Of a stretch of 64,000 bases of DNA, positions 13,501-27,715 are shown in pieces. The notes below the pieces were generated by a model. It made no database searches and had not been told where the DNA came from. It saw nothing but the letters and a program-made list of their open reading frames with translations. The translations under genes and the position numbers were made by a program. Each line of letters starts with the position of its first letter. Position 1 is the first letter of the stretch. Source of the DNA: Pedinophyceae sp. YPF-701 (Eukaryota > Chlorophyta > Pedinophyceae); assembly GCA_916048055.1 (NCBI GenBank), contig CAJZHL010000009.1, positions 434,001 through 498,000 on the forward strand, written 5' to 3'.

Positions 13501-16500
13501 CAAGCCGCAGCGCGTGAACAAGGACGGCGCGATGGTCAACGACTATTGGAAGCCGTCGCTGCAGCTCCTGAACCAGAAGGACTTTTTGCAGACTCTGAAG
13601 GAGTACGACAAGGACAACATTCCGCCGAAGATCATCAGCAAGATCCGCAGCGAGTACACGAACCGCGAGGACTTCACGCCCGCGAACGCGAAGAACGCGT
13701 CGTCCGCCGCGGAGGGCATGTGCAAGTGGGTGGTTGCCATGGACAAGTACGACGTGGTCGCGAAGCAGGTCGCGCCGCTCTCGGCCGCGCAGGAGAAGGC
13801 GCAGAGCGAGTACGACGTCGTCATGGAGGGCCTGCGCGGCAAGCAGGCCGAGCTGAAGAGCCTCATGGACAAGCTGGCGGAGATGGAGGCTGAGCTCAAG
13901 TCGAGTTCGGAGAAGAAGGACAGGCTCGAGGCCGAGGTGGAGCTGTGCACGCTGAAGCTCGAGCGCGCGGAGAAGCTCATCGGCGGGCTCGGCGGCGAGC
14001 AGATGCGCTGGACGGAGGCCGCGGAGACGTTGCGGTCGGCGCACGACAAGCTCACGGGCGACATGCTGGTGTCGGCGGGCGTGATCTCGTACCTCGGCGC
14101 GTTCACGGCGCACTTCCGGGGCGACATCGTCAAGTCGTGGGCCGCGCTCCTCGCGGAGGAGAAGATCCCGCACAGCGACAACTTCAACATGGCGGCGGTG
14201 CTGGGCGACCCGGTCAAGGTGCGGGAGTGGCTCATCGCGGGGCTGCCGAACGACGGGTTCTCGATCGACAACGGCATCGTCGTCGCGAACGCGCGCCGCT
14301 GGCCGCTCATGATCGACCCCCAGGGCCAGGCGAACAAGTGGATTAAGAACATGTGCCGTTCCGCCAACCTGCAAGTCATCAAGCTCGACGGCGGGGCGTA
14401 CATGCGCACGCTCGAGAACGCGATCCAGTTCGGCCTCCCCGTCCTCCTCGAGAACGTCGGCGAGGAGCTCGATCCGTCGTTGGAGCCGCTGCTGCTGAAG
14501 CAGGTGTTCAAGAACGGCGGGGTGGACAGCATCAAGCTGGGCGACAGCGTGATCGAGTACTCGCCGGACTTCCAGTTCTTCATCACCACGAAGATGCGCA
14601 ACCCGCACTACCTCCCGGAGATCGCGGTCAAGGTCACGCTGCTGAACTTCATGATCACGCTGGCGGGCCTCAGCGACCAGATGCTGGGCGTCGTGGTGGC
14701 CAAGGAGCGCCCGGACCTCGAGGAGCAGCACAGCCAGCTCGTCGTGCAGAGCGCGGAGAACAAGCGCCGGCTCAAGGAGATCGAGGATCAGATTCTCCAG
14801 GTGCTGTCGAGCTCGGAGGGCAACATCCTGGAGGACGAGACGGCGATCCAGGTCATCACGGACGCCAAGGTGCTCGGGAAGGAGATCGAGGAGAAGCAGA
14901 AGATCGCGGAGGTGACCGAGAAGGAGATCGAGACGGCGCGCGAGAACTACGCGCCGTGCGGCGACTACGTCAGCCTCCTCTTCTTCTGCATCAGCGATCT
15001 GGCCAACATCGACCCGATGTACCAGTACTCGCTCCCGTGGTACATCAACCTCTTCGTGGCCTCGATCCAGGCCGCGAACGCGGCCGACGACGTCCCGCAG
15101 CGCCTGGCGAACATCCACGACCACTTCACGTACAGCCTGTACTGCAACGTGTGCCGCTCGCTCTTCGAGAAGGACAAGCTGCTGTTCGCGTTCCTGCTCT
15201 GCGCGCGCATCGAGGAGTCGCGCGGGAACATCGACTCGGACGAGTGGATCTTCCTGCTCACGGGCGGCGTGACGCAGCCCAAGGAGGTGAACAACCCGGC
15301 GTCCGACTGGCTGGTGGACCGCGGCTGGCGCGAGATCTGCAAGCTCGGGATGCTCCCGGCGTTCGACGGGATCGTCGCCAGCTTCCTCGCGGACCCGGGG
15401 GAGTGGAAGAAGCTGTACGACTCGCCGGAGCCGCAGAAGGAGACGTTCCCGGGTGTGTGGAACGACGTGTCTGCTTTCCGGCGCCTGATGATCACGCGGT
15501 GCATCCGGCTGGACAAGGTCAGCTCGGCGGTGCAGGACTTCGTCGCGAACAACCTCGGCACGCGCTTCGTGGAGCCGCCCGCGTTCAACCTGCACGCGTG
15601 CTACAACGACTCGTCGCCGGTGACGCCGCTCATCTTCGTGCTGTCGGCGGGGTCGGACCCGACGGCCGCGCTCCTGCAGTTTGCGGGCGAGAAGGGCATG
15701 GACTCGCGCCTCTTCTCGATCTCGCTCGGGCAGGGGCAGGGCCCCAAGGCCGAGGTCATGATGAAGCAGGGCATGCAGGACGGGTCGTGGGTGACGCTGT
15801 ACAACGCGCACCTCGCGCCGTCGTGGATGCCGTCGCTGGACCGCATCTGCGAGCAGATGGACATCACGAAGGTCCACCCGGACTTCCGCCTGTGGATCAC
15901 GTCGTACCCGAGCCCCAAGTTCCCCGTCAGCATCCTCCAGAACGGAGTCAAGATGACCAACGAACCGCCCAAGGGCATCCGCGCCAACATGCGCCGCACG
16001 CTGCACCTCGAGCCCATGTGCAACGAGGAGTTCTTCGAGGGCAGCTCGAAGCCGGAGGTCTTCAAGCGGCTCCTCTTCGGGCTCACCTTCTTCCACGCCG
16101 TGGTGCAGGAGCGGCGCAAGTTCGGGCCGCTCGGGTGGAACATCCAGTACGGGTTCGACGACGGGGACCTGCGGATCTCCGCGCAGCAGCTGCGGATGTT
16201 CCTCGACGAGAACAAGAAGATCCCGTACGAGGCGCTGCTGTACGCCACGGGCGAGTGCAACTACGGCGGGCGCGTGACGGACGACAAGGACCGGCTGCTG
16301 CTCAACACCATCCTCTCCAAGTGCTACTCGACGCACGTGGCCGAGGAGGACAAGGCGCCGCTCAGCCAGTCCGGCACGTACTTCGTTCCCGAGCCCGGGA
16401 CCCTGCAGGACATGTTGGCGTACATCGACTCGCTGCCCATCACGCCGATGCCGGAGGTCTTCGGGCTGCACGACAACGCCGACATCACGAAGGACCAGAA

Positions 16501-17434
16501 CGACTCGCTGCGGATCTTCGAGTCGATGCTCGCGATGAGCGGCGGCGGCGGCGGCGGCGGCGGCGCGGCGGCGGCCGCCGTCGAGGAGCGCGTGGGCGTG
16601 GTGGTGCGGGACTGCATGGCCGCGCTCCCGCCGCAGTTCGACATCGAGCGCGTGCAGCTCAAGTACCCCGTGCTGTACGAGGAGAGCATGAACACGGTGT
16701 TGGCCCAGGAGATGCTGCGCTTCAATCGCCTCACGGCCAACATCAAGGAGTCCCTGCACGCCATCGACCTGGCCATCCAGGGGCTGCAGGTCATGTCCGC
16801 GGAGCTCGAGGCGGCGTACAACTCCATCAGCCTCAACCAGGTGCCGGAGCTGTGGAAGAAGGACAGCTACCCCACGCTCAAGCCGCTGGGGTCGTACTTG
16901 ACGGACCTGTACGCGCGGCTGAAGATGCTCCAGGACTGGTACGAGCACGGGCAGCCGCCGATCTTCTGGATGTCGGGCTTCTTCTTCGTGCAGTCGTTCC
17001 TGACCGCCGCGTTGCAGAACTACGCGCGGCGGCACACCATCCCCATCGACGAGGTCGGGTACGACTACCAGATGCTCGGGATGGACCCGGAGGACTACGT
17101 CGAGCCGCCCGAGGCCGGCGTGTACGTGCACGGCATGTTCCTCGAGGGCTGCGACTGGGACTCGGAGGAGCAGACGCTGTGCGAGAGCAAACCCAAGGTG
17201 CTGTTCGTGCCGGCGCCGTGCATCTGGATGGTGCCGAAGAAGACGGCGGACTTCTCGGAGTACCCGCACTACAACTGCCCGCTGTACCGGACGACGGAGC
17301 GCAAGGGCACGCTGGCGACGACCGGGCACTCGACCAACTTTGTGTCCTTCATTCGGCTCCCGCTCAACGCGCGCGAGGAGCCCGCGAAGTACATCATGCT
17401 CGGCGTCGCGATGGTGCTCGCGCTGAGCGATTGA
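4502..17434 (+). CDS. Axonemal inner-arm dynein heavy chain (single-headed type, DNAH6-like)
   Basis: ATP-driven minus-end motor of ciliary inner arms. Proposed exons are 4502-4609, 4775-5179, 5317-6603 and 6740-17434, giving about 4,164 residues, close to the usual length of DNAH6/DNAH3-type chains. The tail (residues about 170-1400) includes the conserved FFKHYIVGNFFRAWR region. Four P-loops lie in order: GPAGTGKT (about 1440), GLPFSGKS (about 1720), GPTGTGKS (about 2100) and GVGGSGRQS (about 2480). A coiled-coil stalk with the microtubule-binding tip follows (about 2700-3040), then AAA5-6 and the C-terminal domain ending VAMVLALSD. The 4610-4774 intron keeps frame even if retained; I call it an intron because it is Pro-rich, with a good donor and acceptor. 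The last exon is 10.7 kb. A Gly8-Ala5 run occurs at about residue 3870. The DNAH6 subtype rests on remembered similarity. The extreme 5' end is uncertain. Confidence 0.93.
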
Positions 17435-17436
17435 TA

Positions 17437-17458
17437 GCGCGCACAAGGTCGTGCGCGC
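17437..17458 (+). other. Hairpin directly after the dynein stop codon
   Basis: Perfect 8-bp inverted repeat GCGCGCAC / GTGCGCGC with a 6-nt loop (AAGGTC), starting 3 nt after the TGA stop. It could shape the 3' UTR or be chance in GC-rich DNA. A similar post-stop hairpin follows the aprataxin-like gene. Confidence 0.5.
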
Positions 17459-19207
17459 GCATAAGAACCACACCTAGGCCGTAGAAACAATAATAGCGAA
17501 CTAGAACGAATAATGACGATAGATGCATGCGAAGATTACGCCAGCGACGGAGCTGGCGTTAGCCATGACGACCTGTTGTGATCCAGTGACACCACTTGGT
17601 CCGTCGTGCCCGCAGTCGCGAGATGCGTGGGCACAGGTCCCGCACATGTGCATCTGCAGTGTCCGAGCTGTCACGGCTGGAACGTCACTTCGCATCACGC
17701 CGGACTGCACGACTCGATCGCAGACGGGGCTCGTCGTGGCAGCCACGCTCGCCACGCGGCCACGACGCAACCACGGGTGCCTGTCAGCGCAAGGGCATCC
17801 CGGCGGGGCCTGCCCACGCCCCGCGGCGGGTCTGGCGTGAAATGGCCGCCCACCTGCATCGCTGCGCGCCTCAAGGTCGCTGCCGGCACGCCTCTGGCTT
17901 CGATCGGGCCTGTCGCGAGCAAGGGCCTCTCAGGAGCTGGCACGGAAGGCATTGCAGGTGACAACAACGAGGACCAGGTGGACCCATCAGCCGTCAAGGC
18001 CCCCGCGCCCGTGGCGGCCGATGGGGCGCCCGGCGCCGGCCCTGCCAACGCAGCTTGAGCGTCCTTGCGCGTCACGCGGGCGCCCCCTGTGTTGCAACAC
18101 GCTGCCACGCTGTCGCCGACAGGAGCGTGCGCACGAGCGACCGGACCGTCGGTCGACACGCAGCTCTTGCGCCTCACAGCCAAGCACAGGGCAGCGCGCC
18201 GGCGCACTGTGACCCCCCGAGCCGCCACGGCGCGTCAGGTCTATCGCGCTGCCTGCGTGTCGCCCGCAGCGCCCGGCTGCGCCCCGCACGTGCTTTCGCG
18301 TGTCGGAACCGCCGCTTTCACGCACGAATGCGCGCCCGAGCATCGCTGAGGTCGCGCTGCGAGCTTTGATTAGGTCACAATTAGGGCAGGAATGACTGGC
18401 GGCGAAGACTCGCTCGTTTCTACCGTCGCTCGGGGCCCGCACGCGACCGTTTTCGCCCGGAATATCAGCTCCACGCGCCAGACAACATCGATACATGCCC
18501 ACAAGCGCACGGCACCGGACGACAGCCGCACACCGCGGGCCCGCGAGGACACGGAGGCTCTAGCGGCGTGCGCGGGACCAGCTACCCGCCTGATCCGCTG
18601 TTCGACGACCAGGTGCGCACTCGAGGCAGCGTGGTCCGCGTACAGGGGCATGGTGATGCAGTTGAGGTCGCAGTTCGGCCCGACGGGACTTTCCAGCCGC
18701 TGCGCGCTCGGCCCTCGACGGATTTGGCCATAGCCGCGAAAATCTCGGCACCCGTGTCCAATGGGACTGTCGTCGAACGCATGGCCGGACAAACTACAAT
18801 GTCAGAAGCGCATCAAGTGGTCAGAACGGCAGGACTCGCCGTGTCGCGGGGCGATAGCTCGTGCCCTTCTGCAACGTGCATGCCTCTCGCCGGGTGTTTG
18901 GCCGCACATTCCGCGCCCGAAACACCCAAAAGTTGCACGACTCGATCGCTGCAAGCATGTCATGCCGGCAGCGTGACCCGTGCTCCGTAATCCTGAGAGC
19001 GCGGGGCAGTGAGGCGCCCAAACCTCCTCTCACCCACACATCCAATGTTGCGCAACCCGCCCTTTGCTTGCGCGGGCCTGGAGTCGCCCTGCGACCCCTC
19101 AGCGCGCCATGCCCGGGACGGCGCAGCGTGTCCGCTTCGCAGGGGCCACCTCTCAGTCGAGCGCGCGCTTCCGCTCGGCATTCGCAGTCACTTGGCTACT
19201 GGACAAG
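17459..19207. other. Gene-poor 1.75 kb with a possible gene relic
   Basis: No convincing gene. AT-richer than its surroundings at about 17478-17520 just after the dynein gene, where the dynein transcript may end. A frame at 17523 (MHAKITPATELALAMTT) and another ending at 18058 are open. The latter ends KAPAPVAADGAPGAGPANAA, resembling the tail of the downstream membrane protein (VEAPAPAEAE...AGNAA), so a decayed or partial paralogue is possible. The 16-mer at 17706-17721 recurs exactly at 18934-18949. Confidence 0.35.
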
Positions 19208-20397
19208 ATGCCTGTCAGGCTGCTGCTGCAGAGCGCCACCGGCGACGATGGCTTCGAGATCGACTGCACGTCGCCCGAGTGGGAGTTCGAGCCCGAGTGC
19301 GACACGGCGAGTGACGAGGCCGCCTCGACGTTCGGCGCGCTCCTTGCAATCGTCTACATGATCTTCCTGTTCGCCTACTCCTACCGCAAGCAGAAGGAGA
19401 TGCTCTTGAGCATTTTCCTGGAAACCATCGGTCTTGGGGCCGCGATCGCGTTCATCTTCGTGGAGGCCGTCAACGTCCTGAACACCCACGCGGGGCGCCT
19501 GCTCATCGCCGGCACCTTCTTCACGCTGGGCATGCACCACGCGCACCTGTACCAGACGTGGCGCGTGGAGGTCGACCGCGACGAGAGGCGCGCGCTGCTC
19601 GAGCAGCAGGCCAAGGAGCGTGGCGAGGCGCCCCCGGAGCAGTGTTGTACGATGTTCGTGGGACACACCAAGTGGGAGCACCGCAAGAAGTACTGGGGCA
19701 CGATCTTCGTGAAGGCCTTCATCGGCGACCTGCTGACGATGATCGGCATGGTGCTGCAGCTGCGCCGCCCCGGCCAAGAAACGGTGAGCGACGGCCCATC
19801 TGCCCATGGTTTGCGATCGTGGCGCCAGTGACCTCAGTCGGGGGTCGGACAAGTCCTGGCTGCCGGCCACGCGACCGCCGTGAACAGCAGGGCCGGGATC
19901 AGGATCGCTCTCAGATTGCTCGACCTTCCAGTTCCGTGACTCGCGCCCTTTTTTGCCCCCGTTTGACGCAGAGTGGCTTCGCCGTGGTCGCGATCTTCTT
20001 CGAGGCAATCACTATGATTGGAATGATCGTGACCTTGCACAAGGCGCGCAAGCGCGCGCCGGGCCCCGGCTGGCTGGGTTGGCAGCAAGGCCTGATGCTG
20101 ATCCCCATCAACGAGTCGCTCGTGTGCTCGCTCGCGAGGTACTGCTGCTGCTGCTGCAGCGCGCCGAAGCCCGTCCCGGGCTTCCCGTCCGTGGACGACC
20201 TGAACGACATGCGGTCCAGGAAGGCCATCGACGAGATCACCTACGAGCACTGGGTGGCGCACGCCATGGACCTGGCGCAGCAGGCCGCGAAGGACGCCGG
20301 GAGCAAGGACGAGGCGGACCAGAGGGTCAAGGTCGAGGCCCCCGCGCCCGCGGAGGCCGAGACGGCGCACCGCGCCGAAGCGGGCAACGCGGCGTAG
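19208..20397 (+). CDS. Unknown multi-pass membrane protein
   Basis: Two exons, 19208-19783 and 19972-20397, joined in phase 0 (GTGAGC donor, GACGCAG acceptor), giving 333 residues. I chose the ATG at 19208 (MPVRLLLQSATGDDG); in-frame ATGs at 19064 and 19109 would add an Arg-rich leader. There are about five hydrophobic spans: FGALLAIVYMIFLFAYSY, then a span after KEMLLSIFLETIG, LLIAGTFFTLGMHHAHLY, FVKAFIGDLLTMIGMVLQL, and FAVVAIFFEAITMIGMIVTL. The last two share [FG]-x-E/D-x-hydrophobic-TMIGM and look like an internal repeat. A CCCCC cluster after the last span is a likely palmitoylation site. The tail is Lys/Glu/Ala-rich and cytosolic in type. I do not recognise the family. It converges on SDHA, 179 bp away. 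Confidence 0.75.
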
Positions 20398-20531
20398 GCG
20401 TGTCCGTTGTACGGTGGCCATCGGGCTGCATTCCGCGACCAGATCGTCGAAGCAGTCACCCCCGCACCGCCTAGGCAGCCGCGGGGCCCGGCACCAGCCA
20501 GCTGTGAACTCAGACGTCTCGAGTCTGGTCA

Positions 20532-20536
20532 TTACA
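20532..20536 (-). terminator. TGTAA polyadenylation-type signal after SDHA
   Basis: TGTAA on the minus strand about 40 nt past the SDHA stop. TGTAA is the usual poly(A) signal of Chlamydomonas-type green algae. A single 5-mer is weak evidence on its own. Confidence 0.35.
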
Positions 20537-20576
20537 CGAGCAGTTCGGCCATTCCTGCGGCCCCTGTCGCCGGCAA

Positions 20577-23720
<3,144 letters not shown>

Positions 23721-24142
23721 CTCGACCCGCTCGCGTCTCCTGGCCGCTGGGGTGCACCTAGTGGCGCTGCCGCGCCGGGGCCCGCCGCGTTTGGGCCGCG
23801 GTGGTGAGACTGGTGCGCAGGGTACTACCCGGTAGTCAGGGGGCGTGATACGGTCTAGAGCGGGGCATCTGGAGGGGGCGCACGGATGCGTTACGGACAC
23901 AAAGACCGGGGAACGGCACTGGGGCTGCTGTCGTCGCTCGTAGAGGGGCTCGTCGTGACTTTCGTTGCCTGGGAGGTCCTGTGCGCAGCGACGTCGCCAC
24001 GCGCGGGGACAGCGCTGGTCCGGAAGGGCGCGGCGCGGCAGCTGCTACGACGGAGCTGGTGAGGGCGGGGCTCGCAGGGGTCGCGGGCCGTTAGGGGAGC
24101 TGCGCTTGCGTCCGGAGCCAGCACAATAGCAGTAGGGGAGCC
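23721..24142. promoter_or_regulatory. Divergent SDHA / VPS24 promoter region
   Basis: Only 422 bp separate the two start codons, so both promoters and 5' UTRs must lie here. No TATA box or clear motif was seen. Confidence 0.4.
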
Positions 24143-25140
24143 ATGGGGGTCCTGGAGGCGCTCGGTCTGGCGAAGAAGCCGGACCCGAAGGAGCTCGTCC
24201 GGGAGTGGCAGCGCGTGCTGCGGCGGGAGCAGATGAAGGCGGATCGAGAGATCCGAGGTGCGGTCTCCAGCACCAGGCTGAGAGCTCCCGACTGCGCGTC
24301 GCGCGGCGCTTCGTCGGCCCGCCTCCGGCTCCGCGTGGCCGCACAGACCACATCGGTGGCGTGAGGGCGCCCACCCGCGACCTGCGACCGTCGCACGCGC
24401 CCCGCGCCTCCCGCGTGCTGGCTCGTGAGCGCCCGGCTCGCCGCGCGGCCCACCCGCCCGGCGCCCCCGGGGCGCCCGCGCTGCAGACATCGAGCGAGAG
24501 AAGAAGAAGACGGAGCTGCTGATCAAGCAGGCGGCGAAGCGGAAGGACATCGTGAGCTGCAAGATTCTCGCCAAGGAGGTCGCGCAGGCGAAACGGGCGG
24601 TGACGCGGCTGTACACGAACAAGGCGCACATGATGGGCGTCGCCGGGCAGCTCACGGAGCAGCTCTCGCTCCTGCGCGTCACGGGCCAGCTCGAGAAGTC
24701 CACCGAGGTCCTCCAGGGCGTCACGTCCCTCATCCGCATCCCGCAGCTCCACGACACCATGCGCAACATGTCGAAGGAGATGTGCAAGGTGCGCCGCGCG
24801 CGCCCGCGAACGCCCGCGAACGCCCGCGAACGCGCGCGCCGCCGGCCGCCGCGCCGGCCCCGCTGCGCGCGCACCGCAACGGAGAACCCACGAGAGAGGT
24901 GCGAAGGACGCGCCGGTGTGTACGTGTACGCCGCAGGCGGGTCTGATCGAGGAGATGGTCGGGGGTACGATGGAGGACGTGTTCGAGGACGACGGGATCG
25001 AGGAGGAGGCCGAGGAGGAGGTCAACAAGGTGCTGGAAGAGCTCGCGGTCGACATGGCCATGCCAAACGCGCCCAAGGCGGCCGCGCAGGCGCAGGCGGT
25101 GCAGGCCACGGCGCAGCGCCGCGAGGGCGTGAAGCTGTGA
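24143..25140 (+). CDS. VPS24: ESCRT-III subunit VPS24 / CHMP3
   Basis: Core ESCRT-III protein that polymerises on endosomal and other membranes during vesicle budding and scission. Three exons: 24143-24257, 24487-24788 and 24937-25140, giving 206 residues. The first exon carries the helix-1 start (MGVLEALGLAKKPDPKELV). The second carries the basic core helices (RKDIVSCKILAKEVAQAKRA, then RLYTNKAHMMGVAGQLTEQL). The third carries the acidic regulatory part (GLIEEMVGGTMEDVFEDDG) and the C-terminal helix before a Gln/Ala-rich tail. Length and domain order match the family (about 220 residues). All junctions keep phase. The second intron contains a decamer repeat at 24801-24830. Confidence 0.95.
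24801..24830. repeat. Three exact 10-bp tandem repeats in a VPS24 intron
   Basis: CGCCCGCGAA occurs three times head to tail, with degenerate flanks, inside intron 2 of VPS24. It is a short minisatellite with no evident role. Confidence 0.8.
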
Positions 25141-26048
25141 GGCGGCTCCGGGCGCGGGCGCGGGCGCGTGTGCGGTGCGTGTCGCGTGCGGCGGAGACTG
25201 TGCGCGGGCGGCGGGGGGGGCAGGCGGGGGCGGGTCGGGCGGCGGGGCGAGGTGGGGCGGTCGTGGGGAGCGCCGGCGGCGGGTGGGCTCGGGCCGGCGT
25301 CCGGAGTCCCGACGTCACCGGAGGAACGTGTGTGTGTCAGCCCCGGGTGACGTGTCGGCACGTGACCGCGGCGGCGCGCGCGCGGACAGGCGCCCGCGGC
25401 GCGAACCCTGCGTGATTTCGTGCATGCGAGGGCGACTGCGGCACGAGGCGCGAATTTCGCCGCCGCGGCGCCCGCCAGCAGGGATGATGATGTCGCCCTG
25501 CGCCCAAGCGAGCCTGGCGCTCCGGCGCCGCGCCGTGACGCCCGGCGTCGCTCAGAGCGCTCCATCTGGACCCAGATAACGGCGCTGGGGCCTGAGGATC
25601 GATCCGAGGCGCGTTGCGTGACCGCGGCGTCCGACGGTTACACCCAGGGGGCGTGATGCAGCGCTGCCAGCATCGTGGCGGGCGCCGCGGCTGCATGAGC
25701 CCGCCCGAGCGCTCTTCGGGCGCATTCTGGAGCTCGCTGCTGGTTAGAGAACCGTTTTCCGTCAGGTGCGCAAACGGGCGGCCACGGACGGTCGCCGCGG
25801 CCTGCACGTTTTCTTGTGATGCACGACCTCGGGATCCCAGCGCTGTGCGCCGTCGGCGCAGCAATGCGCGCCGGCCCGGGGTCTATTGAGCTCGAGAGGC
25901 GCCTGCGCGGCTTCACGCGTCGCACTCCGTTCCCGTTCCCGCAGGGTTTGATCGGAGATTGGTTGACAGGTTAACTGCGTGCGTTTCGGGTCCAGGAGCG
26001 GCGTTGTCCGTCTGAGAAGGAGCGCGGAGCGTTCTATCATATCCGAAT
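25141..26048. other. Intergenic region between VPS24 and a small unknown gene
   Basis: About 900 bp, with GC-rich simple sequence in the first 300 bp. An open frame at 25819-25974 (MHDLGIPALCAVGAAMRAG, 51 residues) looks more protein-like than its surroundings but has no start context or recognisable partner. It is left as unproven. Confidence 0.3.
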
Positions 26049-26955
26049 ATGAGCCCCACGGCGTCCGCGACGGCGCGGCTCATCGCGCGGGTGAGAGCCG
26101 CCCATCGAATAAAGTCGACGGGCATGCTCGCCCGCCGCGCGCGCATGCGCGTCAATGCCGGGCATTCCTCGAGCCCCCCGGCCTGTTTACGATTGGATTA
26201 TCGCGCCGATTCGATCAACGCCGAACGATGCGGCGTCTATAGGGCGCGCACGCCGCTGCTGACACGGCGTGCAACCTCCAACGAGGCGCCGCTGCACCGG
26301 ACGCCCTCCCCGTCATCCTCGCGCCCACCAACGCCCATTGCAATCCGCCCTCCCATCCGGCATCGCAGTACTTCGGCCCAGCGACCTCGCGCGTCGCCGC
26401 CGCCGCCGCCGCGCCCGCCGCAGCGGCTGCCAGGGAGGCGCTGGCGCGCGCCCCTCGCGACCCCGCGCCCGCGCCGCCGGCGCCCCGCGGTGCGCCCGAG
26501 GCAGCCAACCAGGACCCGACCGATCTGCCGGCGGTCTCAGGTGCGCGCTCGCGTCATCCCGCGCCCCCCGCGCGCCCGGCTGCCGCCATGTCTGCAGCCT
26601 AGCAGGCGTTGCATAGTCAGCAGCGCGCCCGGGGCGCATGCGTGGGCCGCGGCCGCGGCACTCGCGGCCGGGCTGCCAGATTCGGCGCTGACGTGCCGCT
26701 GCGATCGCCGTGCGTGCGTACGAGGCGCGGGGGGGCGCCGCTGCGGCGGGCTATGCAACGCCTAATGGCCTCATTCGTTGCTGGCGGTTGTGCCGCCACT
26801 CGTGTCTTTTCCAACTCAGCACCCCGCGCCCCGCGTCGTCCGCAGTCGGCGTGAAAGTCAACGTGGAGCCCGACACGATGGAGGTCTTCCGCTGCGACCC
26901 CGAGTTCCATGACTTTGTGCACGGCGGCGAGCGGAAGTTGCGCGCGTGGGCATGA
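26049..26955 (+). CDS. Small unknown protein with mitochondrial-type leader
   Basis: Proposed exons 26049-26090, 26369-26540 and 26846-26955 give 107 residues. The donors are GTGAGA and GTGCGC; the acceptors are CATCGCAG after a long C/T-rich tract and CGTCCGCAG. Phases 0 and 1 match. The N-terminus (MSPTASATARLIARYFG) is rich in Ser, Thr, Arg and Ala with no acids, like a mitochondrial presequence. An Ala/Pro linker follows. The last exon reads like conserved protein (VNVEPDTMEVFRCDPEF, then HDFVHGGERKLRAWA). I do not recognise the family. It could be a small matrix protein or a complex subunit. The gene model is my own assembly and needs transcript support, but the agreement of three exons with good splice sites makes chance unlikely. 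Confidence 0.55.
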
Positions 26956-27715
26956 GGGCGGCACGCGGGCGGCACGCGGTTCGAGGCCGCGGCGCCGCCG
27001 CAGGGCAGGCGCCCGTCCTGCCCGCGTACGGCGTGCCGCGCTCCCGACACCCATTCGCGCGTCCTGCGGCGGCCCTTGTGGCCCGAGCGGCGCGCGCGAT
27101 GGCGCACGGACCGCCCTGCATTGCACGCAAGTGCAGCGCCGTTTCCCGGCGCTGGCGACACTCCCGCAGCGCCGAACGTCCCCCGCGACGCGGCGTGATA
27201 GTAACTATGGCGGCGGTGGCGACACGGGTCGGCCGCCTGCATGTTCGAACCAAAACCCGAGCATGGAGACCCCCCCCCCTCCTCAACGTCGCCAAACGCT
27301 TGTTTCGTCTGTACATAGTCGGCCACGCCGTGCCTGGCCTCGCAGCCCCCCTCCCGCCCCGGCCCACCCGCCCTGCACGCCTCCTCGCGCCCAACGACGC
27401 GACCGCATCCCACGCGCCCCGCGACTGCGCCGGACCTTCCTCACAAGCGAGAAGCGCGCCCCGAGCGCGCGCGCTAGGATAGACTCCGCTGCAGTCCGAA
27501 CGAAGCAGCCCTCGCCGCGGCGTAGACAGCGACCCGCGCGCAGACCTGTGACCGCACAAGATGGACAACGCGTGCCCGCGCCGCCCCGACGCCCTCGCCG
27601 CGCCGTTGGTCCCTCGCGCCGTCGCGGTCATGAGACGCGCCAGGGGACGCGGACGTGCTTCGAAAGAGGGTGAGGGCGCCTGTTGGCCCGCGAAGCACAA
27701 CCTGGACAAGGCCTG
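26956..27715. other. Intergenic region, nothing recognised
   Basis: 760 bp between two convergent genes. It contains GC-rich low-complexity sequence and only shadow-like reading frames. A short direct duplication (GGGCGGCACGC) lies at about 26957-26980. Confidence 0.4.

Noticed and set aside
12818-17473. 1,551-codon minus-strand open frame over the dynein 3' half
   Set aside because: It is the same kind of shadow frame as above.
25819-25974. 51-residue frame MHDLGIPALCAVG...
   Set aside because: It looks protein-like but has no compatible neighbouring exon phase and no known family.
27236-27265. tRNA T-loop-like GTTCGAA
   Set aside because: Flanking bases do not form a T-stem or acceptor stem; no cloverleaf can be drawn.
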